A model generated the notes under the pieces. The model made no database searches, was not told the origin of the DNA, and saw nothing but the letters and a program-made list of their open reading frames with translations. 64,000 bases of DNA from Deltaproteobacteria bacterium. Its GTDB lineage: Bacteria; Myxococcota_A; Polyangia; Haliangiales; Haliangiaceae. The translations under genes were made by a program, and so were the position numbers. Location of the stretch: positions 1 to 64,000 of the forward strand of contig JANXOM010000160.1 of NCBI GenBank assembly GCA_025353585.1, given 5' to 3'. Below are positions 55,594-64,000 of this stretch, piece by piece. Numbering within the stretch: position 1 is the stretch's first letter; the number at the start of each line of letters is the position of its first letter.

Positions 55594-56451
55594 GTGCAGG
55601 TCCACCTCTTCGACGGGACGTACGAGCTGTTCCGCGCGTGGTTCGGCGCGCCCCCGGCGCAGCACGCGGGCGTCGAGGTCGGCGCCGTGCGCGTCTACCT
55701 GCGCTCGCTGGCGGGGCTCCTCCGCGGCGGCAGCGTCACGCACGGCGGCGTCGCGTTCGATCATGTCATCGAGTCGTTTCGCAACGACCTGTTCGCCGGG
55801 TACAAGACCGGCGAGGGCGTCGACCCGCGGCTGTTCGCGCAGTTCCCGCTCGCCGAACGCGCCGCCGCCGCGCTCGGCCTGCCGGCGTGGCCGCTGATCG
55901 ACTTCGAGGCCGACGACGGCATCGCGACCGCCGCCGCCCGCGCGGCCGCCGACCCGCGCGTCGAGCAAGTGCGCATCGCCGCCGTCGACAAGGACATGTG
56001 CCAGTGCGTGATCGGCACGCGCGTCGTGTGCTGGGACCGCTGGAAGGACGCCGTCCTCGACGAGGCCGGCGTGATCGCGAAGCACGGCGTGCGGCCCGTC
56101 TCGATCCCCGACTGGCTCGCGCTGGTCGGGGATACGGCCGATGGCATCCCCGGCCTCCCCGGCTGGGGCAAGACCTCGGCGGCCAAGGTGTTGATGGAGT
56201 GGACGCACCTCGATCGGATCCCTGACGAGCCGACCGCGTGGAAGGTCGCCGTGCGCGGCGCCGATCGCCTCGCGGCGTCCCTGCGCGCCCAGCGCGACGA
56301 CGCCCTGCTCTACCGCACGCTGGCGACCCTGCGCACCGACGGCACGTTCCGCTGCGACGTCGACGACCTCGCGTGGCACGGCGTCGATCGCCCCGCCCTC
56401 GCCGCGCTGTGCGACGAGATCGGGCTCGACATCGGCATCCTCCGCCTCTGA
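55594..56451 (+). CDS. 5'-3' exonuclease (PolI-N/FEN-type nuclease)
   Basis: 285 residues from GTG 55594. The track's start at 55435 lies in the divergent gene. The metal-binding N-terminus is HLFDGTYELFRAWFG; the acidic cluster WPLIDFEADDGIATAAARAA and AVDKDMCQCV follow; the helix-hairpin-helix DNA-binding motif is DTADGIPGLPGWGKTSAAKV. It processes flaps or primers, like the N-terminal domain of DNA polymerase I but stand-alone. Full length for the stand-alone family (ExoIX/PolI-exo-like). Confidence 0.88.
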   Translation: MQVHLFDGTYELFRAWFGAPPAQHAGVEVGAVRVYLRSLAGLLRGGSVTHGGVAFDHVIESFRNDLFAGYKTGEGVDPRLFAQFPLAERAAAALGLPAWPLIDFEADDGIATAAARAAADPRVEQVRIAAVDKDMCQCVIGTRVVCWDRWKDAVLDEAGVIAKHGVRPVSIPDWLALVGDTADGIPGLPGWGKTSAAKVLMEWTHLDRIPDEPTAWKVAVRGADRLAASLRAQRDDALLYRTLATLRTDGTFRCDVDDLAWHGVDRPALAALCDEIGLDIGILRL

Positions 56452-56521
56452 TCGCGTGCGGCGGCTGGGTCGGCTCCGCGGCCAGCGCCGGTCGGGAAGA
56501 GATCGCCCCCGAAGACGCGCC

Positions 56522-57394
56522 TCAGGGCGCGATCGAGTAGCGGCCGGCGGCGAGCGCTCCGATCGCCTTGGCCACGCACGCGGTCTCGCGCGCCGACGCG
56601 GCCGTGCCGTTCCGCGTGATCGCCGGGGCCGTGCTCGCCGCCACGACGATGTCCAGGCGATCGCTCGCGGCCGCGGTCGCGAAGCACCCGCGCACCGCCG
56701 CGACCACGGCGTCCGGCAGCGCGAGCCCCGGCCCCAGGCCGGCGGTCACGGGGCCGTTCTTTGCGTCGAGCGCCGGCTTCCGGGCCGTCTGCGGATCCGA
56801 CGCAGCGGCGGCGCTGTCCGTCTTGGCGCCGGGCCCCGGGACCGCGTCCGCCCCGTGAGCGTTCGGCTGCATCGGAGGCGCCGGCAAGGTCGGGCGCGGC
56901 GGCGCGACCACTGTCGCCGCGTGGGCGCCGCGGTGGACGGCGCTGCCCACCGGCGTGCCGGTCTCGGCCGGCGCCATCGTGTGCGCGGCCTCGTTCTCCA
57001 TCGTGCGACCTGCGCTCGCGAGCCGGTCCGAGCCGCTGCCGACGTCCGTGCCGTGCTGCGGCGGTAGCGACCAGGCGAGCGAGGCGTCGAGCCGGATCGT
57101 CTGCCCCGCGTCGATGTGCAGGGCGGCGTTGTTGTGCGCCAGATGGAGATCCACGCTGCCGGCCGAGCCCGTGGCGAGCGTGTCATCCGAGGCGATCACA
57201 TCTCCCACCGCGATGGAGCGCGGGGCCGCGCTGCCGGCGGTAACCGTCACGATGCCGCTGACCTGCGTCACGGTGCCCGCGGCTGCGACACGCGCGGAGG
57301 CGCTCGGGTCGCCGGCCTTGCCACACGCGGACAGCGCGAATGCCCCGCTCGCGAGAGCCGCGCCGACGAGCAGCGTGCGTAGCATCGACCTCAT
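56522..57394 (-). CDS. FecR-like lipoprotein
   Basis: About 290 residues. Lipoprotein signal LLVGAALASGAFALSACGKA. FecR-type domain: GTVTQVSGIVTVTAGSAAPR, VGDVIASDDTLATGSAGSVD, IDAGQTIRLDASLAW. This is followed by a Pro/Ala-rich linker and a C-terminal domain with VVAAVRGCFATAAASDRLDI and ARETACVAKAIGALA, a pattern seen in proteins with C-terminal antitoxin-like or AgmX/PglI-like domains. Start ATG 57394 or 57385; the divergent gene begins 14 bases from 57394. Confidence 0.75.
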   Translation of the reverse strand: MRSMLRTLLVGAALASGAFALSACGKAGDPSASARVAAAGTVTQVSGIVTVTAGSAAPRSIAVGDVIASDDTLATGSAGSVDLHLAHNNAALHIDAGQTIRLDASLAWSLPPQHGTDVGSGSDRLASAGRTMENEAAHTMAPAETGTPVGSAVHRGAHAATVVAPPRPTLPAPPMQPNAHGADAVPGPGAKTDSAAAASDPQTARKPALDAKNGPVTAGLGPGLALPDAVVAAVRGCFATAAASDRLDIVVAASTAPAITRNGTAASARETACVAKAIGALAAGRYSIAP

Positions 57395-57408
57395 TGTACA
57401 CTTCCAAC

Positions 57409-58125
57409 GTGTCACGCGCCGCTCTGGTCTCCGTCGCCGCGTGGGCCCTCGCGAGCGGCTGCTGGCACGCGTCGGATTCGTCGACCGCCGCGGACCGCCC
57501 GCCCGCGTCCCGGTTCGGCGCCGTCACCATCCTGTGCACCGACCGCGATAGCGCCGAGATCGTGGCCCACGCCGACCTCGTGCTGCGTGGCCCGACGCCG
57601 GCGACGATGACGTCGAGCAAGTACGGCTTCGCGACGTTCGATCACCTCCAGCCGGGGACGTACGACCTCGTCGCCACGTTCGCCGATCAACCGGTGGAGA
57701 TCGACGCCGTCGCCGTGCGGGCGAACCAGACGAGCTACCTCGACGTCACGTTCACCCTGGGGCAGCCGGATCCCGTGAAGCACCGCTGGGGCGACGGCGG
57801 CCTCGCGCCGGTCGAGAGGTTTCGTCCCAGGGGCATGGCGCCGACGGTGTCTCGGATCGAGGGCACCGTCAGCGACGTCACCACGCACGCGCGGGTCTCG
57901 GGCGCCTCGATCACCGCGCAGCGCGGCACCGCGCCGGACGTGTTGCAGGCGGTCACCGACGACCAGGGCCGCTTTCGCTTCGACGACGTGCTCCCCGGCA
58001 GCTACACGCTGAGCGCGGACTACAGCATCAGCGGCCGCGGCCAGATCCAGGTGCGGCGGAGCGGGATCGAGATCGCCGCCGGCGAAGGGGCGCGCGTGCC
58101 GCTGGCGATCGAGATCGCGCGGTAG
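57409..58125 (+). CDS. Lipoprotein with two carboxypeptidase-regulatory-like domains
   Basis: 238 residues from GTG 57409. Lipoprotein signal AALVSVAAWALASGCWHA. Two beta-sandwich units of carboxypeptidase-regulatory/SpaA type: residues about 35-120 (FATFDHLQPGTYDLVATFAD) and about 145-235 (VSGASITAQRGTAPDVLQAV, FRFDDVLPGSYTLSADYSIS). These act as structural or adhesive domains on surface proteins. It may be an effector of the neighbouring FecR-like protein; that is only suggested by the divergent layout. Confidence 0.75.
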   Translation: MSRAALVSVAAWALASGCWHASDSSTAADRPPASRFGAVTILCTDRDSAEIVAHADLVLRGPTPATMTSSKYGFATFDHLQPGTYDLVATFADQPVEIDAVAVRANQTSYLDVTFTLGQPDPVKHRWGDGGLAPVERFRPRGMAPTVSRIEGTVSDVTTHARVSGASITAQRGTAPDVLQAVTDDQGRFRFDDVLPGSYTLSADYSISGRGQIQVRRSGIEIAAGEGARVPLAIEIAR

Positions 58126-58134
58126 GGAGCCCGG

Positions 58135-58662
58135 TTACTCGAACCAGTAGCGCACGCCGATCGAGGCGTCGAGATCGGGGTACAGCGAGTGCGGCCCGTA
58201 GTCGACGAGCACGTCGAGGACGAACGTCAGCTGCACGAACACGTCGAGCGGGACGTTGTTGAAGTCGAACGAGACCCCGACCGGGACGCGCGCGCCGATC
58301 GCGAAGCCGTTGTCGTGGATGTGGTCATCGGAGAAGTCCCAGATCCGGGCGCCGATGCCGAAGTAGAGCGGGAGCTCGAACGCCTCCGCGGAGAGCAGCG
58401 ACACGGGGTGCCAGAGGTAGTCGCCGTAGAGGTGAGCGCCGGAGCGGTTGCCGTAATAGTTGATGTCGCCGAGGCCGAAGTCGACGGCGTGGCTCGTGTC
58501 GAGGAAGTACTTGCCGGTGAGGCCCGTCGGCGCGCCGAGCTCGATCCCGGCCCCGAGGAGCTTGTTCGCTTCGAAGCGCTTGCCGCGCGAGGGCCGCGGG
58601 CGGGCCTCGGCGACGGAGGCGGCGGCGGTGGCGAGGGCGACCGCGACGAGGATCGTCTTCAT
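58135..58662 (-). CDS. Outer-membrane beta-barrel-like protein
   Basis: 175 residues. Sec signal MKTILVAVALATAAASVAEA. The mature part has alternating aromatic strands: GIELGAPTGLTGKYFLDTSH, DFGLGDINYYGNRSGAHLYG, LYFGIGARIWDF, GFAIGARVPVGVSFDFNNVP and IGVRYWFE, ending in an aromatic-acidic residue. This is close to the DUF3996/BAPKO_0422-like small barrel family. ATG 58662 with GAGGATCG upstream. Function unknown. Confidence 0.75.
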   Translation of the reverse strand: MKTILVAVALATAAASVAEARPRPSRGKRFEANKLLGAGIELGAPTGLTGKYFLDTSHAVDFGLGDINYYGNRSGAHLYGDYLWHPVSLLSAEAFELPLYFGIGARIWDFSDDHIHDNGFAIGARVPVGVSFDFNNVPLDVFVQLTFVLDVLVDYGPHSLYPDLDASIGVRYWFE

Positions 58663-58718
58663 GCTTCGACCTTACGCCGCTCTTTTCGTACGCGCGGCCA
58701 TTCGTGGCACAATGAGCT

Positions 58719-60302
58719 GTGCCTCGCGCGTGCGTTGTCGTCGCCTTGACGTGCGCGGCAGCGTGTGGCTCGCCGGCCGGGCCGCAGCAGCTCGGCGGGC
58801 CGAGCACCGGCGCGGGCGAAGCGCACCACGTGATCGGCCTCGTGCCCGCCGACGCCGCCGTCCCCGACGCGCCCCCGCCGCCGAAGCTCGCGTGCGAGGC
58901 CGGCGCCGAGCTGACGTACTCGCCCCCGGGCGAGGCGCTGACGTACTGCGCGCGGCCCGACGGCACGCGCCACGGCGTGTTCGTGCACGCGTTCCCCGAC
59001 GGCAGCGCCGAGACGGAAGGCCACTACAAGGACGGCAAGCTCGACGGCGCGTGGGAGCGTCGCTACCCGGGCGGGGCGCTCGCCGAGACGGGCCAGTACG
59101 CCGCCGGCGTCAAGGACGGCCACTGGAAGCAGCTCGGTCCGACGGGCACGCTCCTCGGCGAATACGACCTCACGGCCGGCACCGGCGTCGAGCTCCGCTA
59201 CTACGACGAGGGCCCGCTGTACCGCGAGCTCACGCTCAAGGCCGGCGTCGCGAACGGCCCGGCGAAGACGTACGCGCCCGACGGCAGCGTGCTCGTCAGC
59301 GAGCGCTTCGCGAAGGGCAAGCTCGACGGCAAGCGCGCGTCGGGTACCAAGCAGTCGATGCTGATCGAGGAGACGTTCGGCCACGGCGTGCGCTACGGGA
59401 CGCGCAAGATCTGGCAGTTCTGGCTGCTCCACTTCGAGGAGGAGTACGACGGCGGCGGGCACTTCAACGGGCCGTACACGGTGTGGCGCGACAAGAAGGT
59501 GCCGCGCGTGAAAGGCCAGTACGTGCACGGCCACCGGGACGGCACGTGGACGTGGACCGATCGCGACAACAACAAGGAAGGCGAAGGCAGCTACGTCTCG
59601 GCGAAAAAGGACGGCGTCTGGAACGAGTGGTTCGAGAACAAGCTGACGTTCACCGGTACGTACGTCGCGGGAAAGCCCGACGGCACGTTCATCTCGTACG
59701 ACCACAGCGGCAAGGAGGTCGGCCGCTTCGACATCAAGGACGGCACCGGCATGTGGACGACCTGGCAGCCGAACGCGCACCTCGCGAAGAGCAGGGAGTA
59801 CCTGCGCAAGGGCGAGAAGGACGGGCTCTACCAGGAGCTCGTCGGGCGCGACAAGGTCGTCGTGGAGGGGCACTACAGCGGCGGCATGAAGTGGGGCTCG
59901 TGGAAGGAGTGGTCGCCCGAGGGCGCCCTCCTCGTCGAGCGCAACTGGAAGCGCGGCCGGCTCGACGGCGCGTGGAAGAAGTACGTGAGCGGCAAGCTCG
60001 CGAGCCAGGCGACCTACAAGGACGGCAAGGTCGAGGGGCCGTACGTGGAGCTGCGCGACGGCAAGCCGGCGGTCACCGGGCAGTTCGTGGCCGACCAGCG
60101 CGAGGGCGCGTGGCAGACGTTCGACGCGGCGGGCGCGGTCATCGCGTCGGCGAGCTACCGGGACGGCGTGCTCGACGGGCCGTACCGCGCGCTGACGAAC
60201 GGCGTGGTGACGGAGGGCGTGATGGCCAAGGGCCGCCGGGCCGGGGTGTGGACGGAGATGGACAAGTCCGGCAAGGTCCGGCCGACCAGCTACCCGCCCT
60301 GA
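58719..60302 (+). CDS. MORN-repeat (YwqK-like) lipoprotein
   Basis: 527 residues from GTG 58719. Lipoprotein signal VVALTCAAACGSP. At least ten MORN_2-type repeats follow: GHYKDGKLDGAWERRYPGG, GQYAAGVKDGHWKQLG, GQYVHGHRDGTWTWTDRD, GTYVAGKPDGTFISYDHSG, GHYSGGMKWGSWKEWSPEG and others, giving a beta-ribbon surface. Anti-toxin-like or surface structural role is possible. It begins 56 bases from the divergent barrel gene. Confidence 0.85.
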   Translation: MPRACVVVALTCAAACGSPAGPQQLGGPSTGAGEAHHVIGLVPADAAVPDAPPPPKLACEAGAELTYSPPGEALTYCARPDGTRHGVFVHAFPDGSAETEGHYKDGKLDGAWERRYPGGALAETGQYAAGVKDGHWKQLGPTGTLLGEYDLTAGTGVELRYYDEGPLYRELTLKAGVANGPAKTYAPDGSVLVSERFAKGKLDGKRASGTKQSMLIEETFGHGVRYGTRKIWQFWLLHFEEEYDGGGHFNGPYTVWRDKKVPRVKGQYVHGHRDGTWTWTDRDNNKEGEGSYVSAKKDGVWNEWFENKLTFTGTYVAGKPDGTFISYDHSGKEVGRFDIKDGTGMWTTWQPNAHLAKSREYLRKGEKDGLYQELVGRDKVVVEGHYSGGMKWGSWKEWSPEGALLVERNWKRGRLDGAWKKYVSGKLASQATYKDGKVEGPYVELRDGKPAVTGQFVADQREGAWQTFDAAGAVIASASYRDGVLDGPYRALTNGVVTEGVMAKGRRAGVWTEMDKSGKVRPTSYPP

Positions 60303-60453
60303 TCCGCTGTAACCCGCCTCGGATCGAAGAAATTCCATGGCGTGCATCGGTCACACCGAGTGCAACTCTTTGCGCTCTCGCGCGTTCTACGTGGAGAGAG
60401 CCCCGCAAGGGAGGGACGCCAGCGAATGCGGGCGGCCCGGGAGAAACCTGCCC

Positions 60454-61173
60454 GTGAACCGTGACGCCAAAACCCAGTCTTCGTTGATCGCGCTCGCGCG
60501 TAGCCGCCGGACGCAGCGGGCGCTCGCCCATGCGTTCCTGCACCGGGGCGCGCCGATGCCGACCATGCGCAGCACGCTCGGCTTCGTGACGTCGACCGCG
60601 TGCATCGCGGACGAGGTCGCGCCGTACGGCGGCGTCGGGCACCACATGACGATCCTGGGCGTGGCGCCGTCGGAGGGCGTCGCGTACGTCGTCGAAGAGC
60701 TCGGCGGCAGCGAGGCGCCGATCGTGTACCGGCTGTGGCTCGGCGGCCCGCGCTACGGCCACCTCGTGCCGATCCACGCCTGGTACGAGGTCCCGACGGA
60801 CCCGGCGGAGATCCGCGCGCGCCTCGCCGCGATCGCGGCCACGCTCGATCCGGTCTCGCGGTCGACGACCGAGGCGTGGATGCTGTCGACGCGCGTCGTC
60901 CAGCGTCGCGCGCTGCGCGTGGCAGCGGGCCCGTCGGACACCGTGTGCTCGATCCGCAAGTTCGCGCTCCAGCTCGCCGTCGAGCCGGTGAGCGGCCACG
61001 GCCCGAGCGGCAAGTCGACCGTGACGGCGTTCCTGCGCCCGAAGGCAACGCTCGCCGAGGTCTGGTCGCTGCCGGGCGGCGATGCCATCGCCCGCGTCAC
61101 GTACACCGGCATCCCGAACGGCCTCGGCCTGTCGCGCGACACCGTGGTGCTGCTCACGGACGTCCTGCGCTAG
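60454..61173 (+). CDS. Hypothetical protein
   Basis: 239 residues from GTG 60454, preceded by GGGAGA; the track's longer start at 60337 has little protein-like sequence. Not recognised. A basic head (RDAKTQSSLIALARSRRTQR) precedes a beta-rich body: GVGHHMTILGVAPSEGVAYV, RLWLGGPRYGHLVPIHAWYE, FALQLAVEPVSGHGPSGKST, ARVTYTGIPNGLGLSRDTVV. No signal peptide or membrane helix. Isolated between MORN and YtkA-like genes on the same strand. Confidence 0.6.
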   Translation: MNRDAKTQSSLIALARSRRTQRALAHAFLHRGAPMPTMRSTLGFVTSTACIADEVAPYGGVGHHMTILGVAPSEGVAYVVEELGGSEAPIVYRLWLGGPRYGHLVPIHAWYEVPTDPAEIRARLAAIAATLDPVSRSTTEAWMLSTRVVQRRALRVAAGPSDTVCSIRKFALQLAVEPVSGHGPSGKSTVTAFLRPKATLAEVWSLPGGDAIARVTYTGIPNGLGLSRDTVVLLTDVLR

Positions 61174-61269
61174 GCGCAGGGGCATTTCGGGGCGTTCGCG
61201 ATCGTCGATCCAGTCTGTACGCCGGCTCGTACCGAGGTAACCTGGGGTCGCCTCCAGCGTAGGATCCCC

Positions 61270-61755
61270 ATGCGCCATCTCCTCTTCCTCGCGCTCGGCT
61301 CCAGCCTCTCCATCGGCTGCGGCGGCGGAGGTGACGTGACGCCTGATGCGGACGATCTCGCACCGTACAACTGCGCCGCCGAGACCCGCGCCGACACGTT
61401 CTCGCTGGGCCTCGAGAAGATGGGCATCAACGGGCTCGTCAACTTCAAGCTCCTGACCGCGAACCCGGCGCCGCCGGCGCGCGGCGACAACGACTGGGTC
61501 ATCGAGGTCGATTCGACCGGCGCGTCGGCCGCGCCGATGCCGGGGATCGGCTCGGACCTCAAGGTCGTGCCGTACATGCCCGACCACCAGCACGGCACGC
61601 CGGTGAAGATCCACGTCACGGACGCCCAGGGCCAGGGCCAGTACGAGCTGTCGCCGGTGAACCTCTGGATGCCGGGCCTGTGGCAGACGACGATCTCGAT
61701 CGATGCCAACGGCGTCAAAGACTCGGCCGTCTTCGCGTTCTGTCTGGCTAGTTGA
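61270..61755 (+). CDS. YtkA/FixH-like lipoprotein
   Basis: 161 residues. Lipoprotein signal LFLALGSSLSIGCGGGG. The domain contains VPYMPDHQHGTPVKIHVTDA and VNLWMPGLWQTTISIDANG, the His-Met arrangement typical of YtkA-like domains thought to bind copper. It is convergent with a multihaem cytochrome gene, so a redox or copper-related role is possible (inference). Confidence 0.75.
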   Translation: MRHLLFLALGSSLSIGCGGGGDVTPDADDLAPYNCAAETRADTFSLGLEKMGINGLVNFKLLTANPAPPARGDNDWVIEVDSTGASAAPMPGIGSDLKVVPYMPDHQHGTPVKIHVTDAQGQGQYELSPVNLWMPGLWQTTISIDANGVKDSAVFAFCLAS

Positions 61756-61848
61756 AGCCGCGCCGCGTGTCTGATCGCCGCCGCGCGGACGCCGAGGGCG
61801 TGCCGTCACCTCGGACGCCCAGGCCGCGCTGGCGCCCGTGCAGGCAAG

Positions 61849-63285
61849 CTAGTCGTTGCAGCCGGAGACCGTGTTGACCGTGGCCGCCGTCCACGTCTCC
61901 ACCGTGCCCTCGACGTCGAGCGTCGGGACCTTGGCGAGGATGGCCGGGTCGAGATCGCCGGACGAGATGAGGTCGTTCAGCAACGCGAAGTTGTAGGGCC
62001 GGATCCGCACGCGCGTCGTGATGTGATCGATCTGCGCGCGCTTCGCGCCGACGACAAACACCTGCGTCGAGCTGTGGTCGAACGCGGGGTCATTGACGTT
62101 CAGGGTGACGGGCTGCTTGAGGTGGTGCGTCGTGTCCTCGTGGTCGACGTCCCAGAAGAAGTGCGCCGGCGAGCCGTCGGCCTTGAACGGTCGATCCCAC
62201 ATCGTGAACATGCTCGGGTCGGCGGCGGCGATGTCGTCGGGATCGGTGCCGTCGGGCACCACGCCGCTCGAGAACACCACCGCGTTGCTCGCGTCGTACG
62301 CGATGACCTCGAGCCACGCCCGGCGGTCCTGCGTGGCGCCCGTCGGCCACGTGTGGGCCACCGACAGCGCGTCCATGCGCACGCTGATCTCGCCGGTGTT
62401 CCCGGCGTCGACGCAGATGCCGCCGGTGGGGATGTTCGTGCCGGGCTCCGCGGGGCCGATCACGCCGACGGAGGGGCCGAGGATGCCGCCGATCTCCGTG
62501 GCCAGCGTGGGCGCGTTCGGGAACGGCGTGACGGCCTGATCGATCGCGGGCCACAGGTGCTCGTGGAAGCCGAACGGGCGCAGGGGCACGTTCAGCGTCG
62601 GCGCATCGGCGACGACATCACTCGACGCCGGCATGTGGCAGCCACCGCACGAGAGGTGGTGCGTGGGCTCGGCGTCGCTGAAGAACGTGCTCTTCCACTC
62701 CGCGAACGTGCGCTCGAGCGTGACGCCGCCGGGGCCGTGCCCCGGGACGGCGGGGCTGACGATGTCGTGGCACGAGCCGCACATCTCGGAGTTGTTGGTG
62801 TCGCTGTCCATCAGCGGGTCGAAGACCGAGTGGTGCGCCGGGCTCGCCACCGGGTTCTTCAGCGCGCCGTGCATGGTCGAGTCGAGCGCGAGCTTGAGCG
62901 GGTTGTTGTGGTCGCCGGCGACCGACGCGACGTCGTGGCAGAAGTAGCAGGTGATGCCGTTCGCGGTCGCGGGGAGCGTGGCCGGGTCGAAGTTCGTGCC
63001 GTCGGTGAGCCCGAGCGCGACGGCCATCGGCGCGTGGCACTGCACGCAGAACGTGCCGAGCTGGTTGTTGGTCTCGCGCTGGCCGCGCTTGTTCATCGCC
63101 ACGAACACCGGATCCACCGACGCGTACGCGTGCATCGAGCCGGACCACTGGTCGTAGTGCTTCGGGTGGCACTCCATGCACTTCGCGGGGTCCTGCAGGG
63201 CCTCGGGCGACAGCGCCGGGCCGTCGCCGCCTCCACAGGCCCCGATGCTGACGAGGGTAGCGAGAATTACGAGCGTACGAATCAC
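61849..63285 (-). CDS. Five-haem c-type cytochrome lipoprotein
   Basis: 478 residues from GTG 63285, with GGAGGA upstream; the track's longer ORF reads back through the partner gene. Lipoprotein signal LVILATLVSIGACGGGD. Five CxxCH haem sites: KCMECHPKH, FCVQCHAP, CYFCHDV, CGSCHDI and CGGCHMP. The haem-rich part is residues about 35-230. A C-terminal ~240-residue domain without haem sites follows (TGEISVRMDALSVAHTWPTG, FFWDVDHEDTTHHLKQPVTL). Likely periplasmic or surface electron transfer, like cytochrome c554-type proteins. It overlaps the partner gene by 4 bases. Confidence 0.88.
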   Translation of the reverse strand: MIRTLVILATLVSIGACGGGDGPALSPEALQDPAKCMECHPKHYDQWSGSMHAYASVDPVFVAMNKRGQRETNNQLGTFCVQCHAPMAVALGLTDGTNFDPATLPATANGITCYFCHDVASVAGDHNNPLKLALDSTMHGALKNPVASPAHHSVFDPLMDSDTNNSEMCGSCHDIVSPAVPGHGPGGVTLERTFAEWKSTFFSDAEPTHHLSCGGCHMPASSDVVADAPTLNVPLRPFGFHEHLWPAIDQAVTPFPNAPTLATEIGGILGPSVGVIGPAEPGTNIPTGGICVDAGNTGEISVRMDALSVAHTWPTGATQDRRAWLEVIAYDASNAVVFSSGVVPDGTDPDDIAAADPSMFTMWDRPFKADGSPAHFFWDVDHEDTTHHLKQPVTLNVNDPAFDHSSTQVFVVGAKRAQIDHITTRVRIRPYNFALLNDLISSGDLDPAILAKVPTLDVEGTVETWTAATVNTVSGCND

Positions 63286-63728
63286 GGAGCATCCTCCCGC
63301 GTGACGCCGGCATCGCCGGTCGGACCGGGCGCGCCCGCGGCGACCCAGTGAATCAACGAACATTGCTCGCCCGCCGTGAGCGCGGAGCTCGCCGGGCCCT
63401 GCGGCATCTGGTAGCTCGCGCCGACGGACGTGACGCGCACGATCAGCTCGCTGCAGCTCGGATCCCCAGCCGTCACGCGCCCGGCGAGGAGGTTCACGTA
63501 CGCCTCCGTCTCGGTCGCCATCGACAGGTGGGCGGCCCCGTCCGCCGCGTGGCAGCTCGAGCGCTGCGACCCGCAGCTGTTCTGCAGGGTCATCGTGTAG
63601 ACGTTGTCGAAGGTCGGTAAATAGAGCTGCGGCGTGCACGTGGGATCGACCGTGACGCAGGCGGGAAGCGAGTCCCCCCCTCCGCACCCCGCCGCGGCGA
63701 GCGCGACCATCGCGGCGAGCGCTCGCAT
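63282..63728 (-). CDS. Cytochrome-like lipoprotein with non-standard Cys-His motif
   Basis: 148 residues from ATG 63728. Lipoprotein signal AAMVALAAAGCGGGD. Body: FDNVYTMTLQNSCGSQRSSC then H, a CX6CH arrangement instead of CxxCH, followed by GAAHLSMATETEAYVNLLAG, YQMPQGPASSALTAGEQCSL and IHWVAAGAPG, which is the layout of planctomycete/myxobacterial cytochrome-like domains. Whether it binds haem is unclear. Translationally coupled (GTGA) to the five-haem cytochrome, so the two probably act together. Confidence 0.75.
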   Translation of the reverse strand: MRALAAMVALAAAGCGGGDSLPACVTVDPTCTPQLYLPTFDNVYTMTLQNSCGSQRSSCHAADGAAHLSMATETEAYVNLLAGRVTAGDPSCSELIVRVTSVGASYQMPQGPASSALTAGEQCSLIHWVAAGAPGPTGDAGVTREDAP

Positions 63729-63761
63729 CGGAGACACTCTAGCGCAAGAGGCCCAGGCGGC

Positions 63762-64000
63762 CTACCAGGGCGCGGTGGCGACCTCCGCCAGCTCGCCGAC
63801 CAGGCGTCGATAGCGGGCGTAGGCCGCGTCGGGACACGCGCCGGGTGTGACGATCGTCGCGCTCGGTGGGGCACAAGCGGCCGCCGCCCGCAGGTCCGGG
63901 TGCGCGCCGACGGCGACGGCGGCGATCATGGCGGCCGCGACCGCGCAGGTGTCGGTGCGCGCGGCGACGTGGTGCGGGCGGCCGAGGACGTCCGCGCGGA
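63762..64000 (-). CDS. FGGY-type carbohydrate kinase, C-terminal end (cut by window edge)
   Basis: About 79 residues read by hand: DVLGRPHHVAARTDTCAVAA, AMIAAVAVGAHPDLRAAAAC, then YARYRRLVGELAEV and stop (TAG). The LGRP...A.GAA...AA...G pattern followed by Y..Y..L is the C-terminus of FGGY sugar kinases (xylulokinase-like). The N-terminal ATP and substrate sites are outside the window. Not in the ORF track because it runs off the edge. Confidence 0.6.
   Translation of the reverse strand, partial: RADVLGRPHHVAARTDTCAVAAAMIAAVAVGAHPDLRAAAACAPPSATIVTPGACPDAAYARYRRLVGELAEVATAPW

Overview
The window looks like a chromosomal segment of a very GC-rich, Gram-negative member of the Myxococcota (former Deltaproteobacteria), perhaps Haliangiales/Kofleriaceae. 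This is inferred from gene content: many 'CGGG'-type lipoproteins, PilZ and DUF4388 regulators, PilT-like paralogues, an ECF sigma operon with a large membrane anti-sigma protein, a complete type IIA topoisomerase pair, MORN and beta-barrel surface proteins, and a menaquinone pathway. There are many GTG starts and 4-base stop/start overlaps. No rRNA, tRNA, CRISPR, phage or transposase gene was seen.

Left part (1-8.3 kb), all minus strand: the N-terminal part of mutS2 (cut by the window edge), an FHA-GGDEF diguanylate cyclase, a PilT-like ATPase with degenerate catalytic boxes and an overlapping duplicated-domain partner, a DUF5916 outer-membrane protein, and a PilZ-REC-DUF4388 regulator. Then comes a plus-strand menaquinone operon (8.3-18.1 kb): polyprenyl diphosphate synthase, menG, menF, menD, menB, menA, menC and menE. 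It is translationally coupled throughout except at menF/menD, where a ~90-bp repeat element sits. The last gene is a continuous in-frame fusion of MenE to a beta-hydroxyacid dehydrogenase.

Middle part (18.2-41 kb): a minus-strand operon parC-parE-BNR lipoprotein-membrane protein-M13 peptidase; a plus-strand group with an OapA-like protein, a membrane protein and a large glycosidase-like lipoprotein; a FadL-like porin; a CBS protein; an OmpR/histidine-kinase pair whose sensor loop is rich in His and Pro; then a second copy of the ~90-bp repeat at the end of a minus-strand ECF sigma/anti-sigma/lipoprotein operon that ends in two tandem Cys-rich paralogues; truA; and a VIT-VWA protein with a beta-barrel-like C-terminus.

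Right part (41.4-64 kb): an alpha-2-macroglobulin/PBP1C pair (periplasmic defence and cell-wall repair), a Tat-exported PhoD-like phosphatase, an S4-domain protein, ogt, a HExxH-YkgJ fusion, a DUF885 peptidase, a 5'-3' exonuclease, several lipoproteins (FecR-like, carboxypeptidase-regulatory-like, MORN, YtkA-like), a five-haem cytochrome c with a cytochrome-like partner, and the C-terminal end of an FGGY-type kinase cut by the right edge.

Most long ORFs in the track on the opposite strand are GC-skew shadows. All identifications are by eye from motifs; no database search was run.
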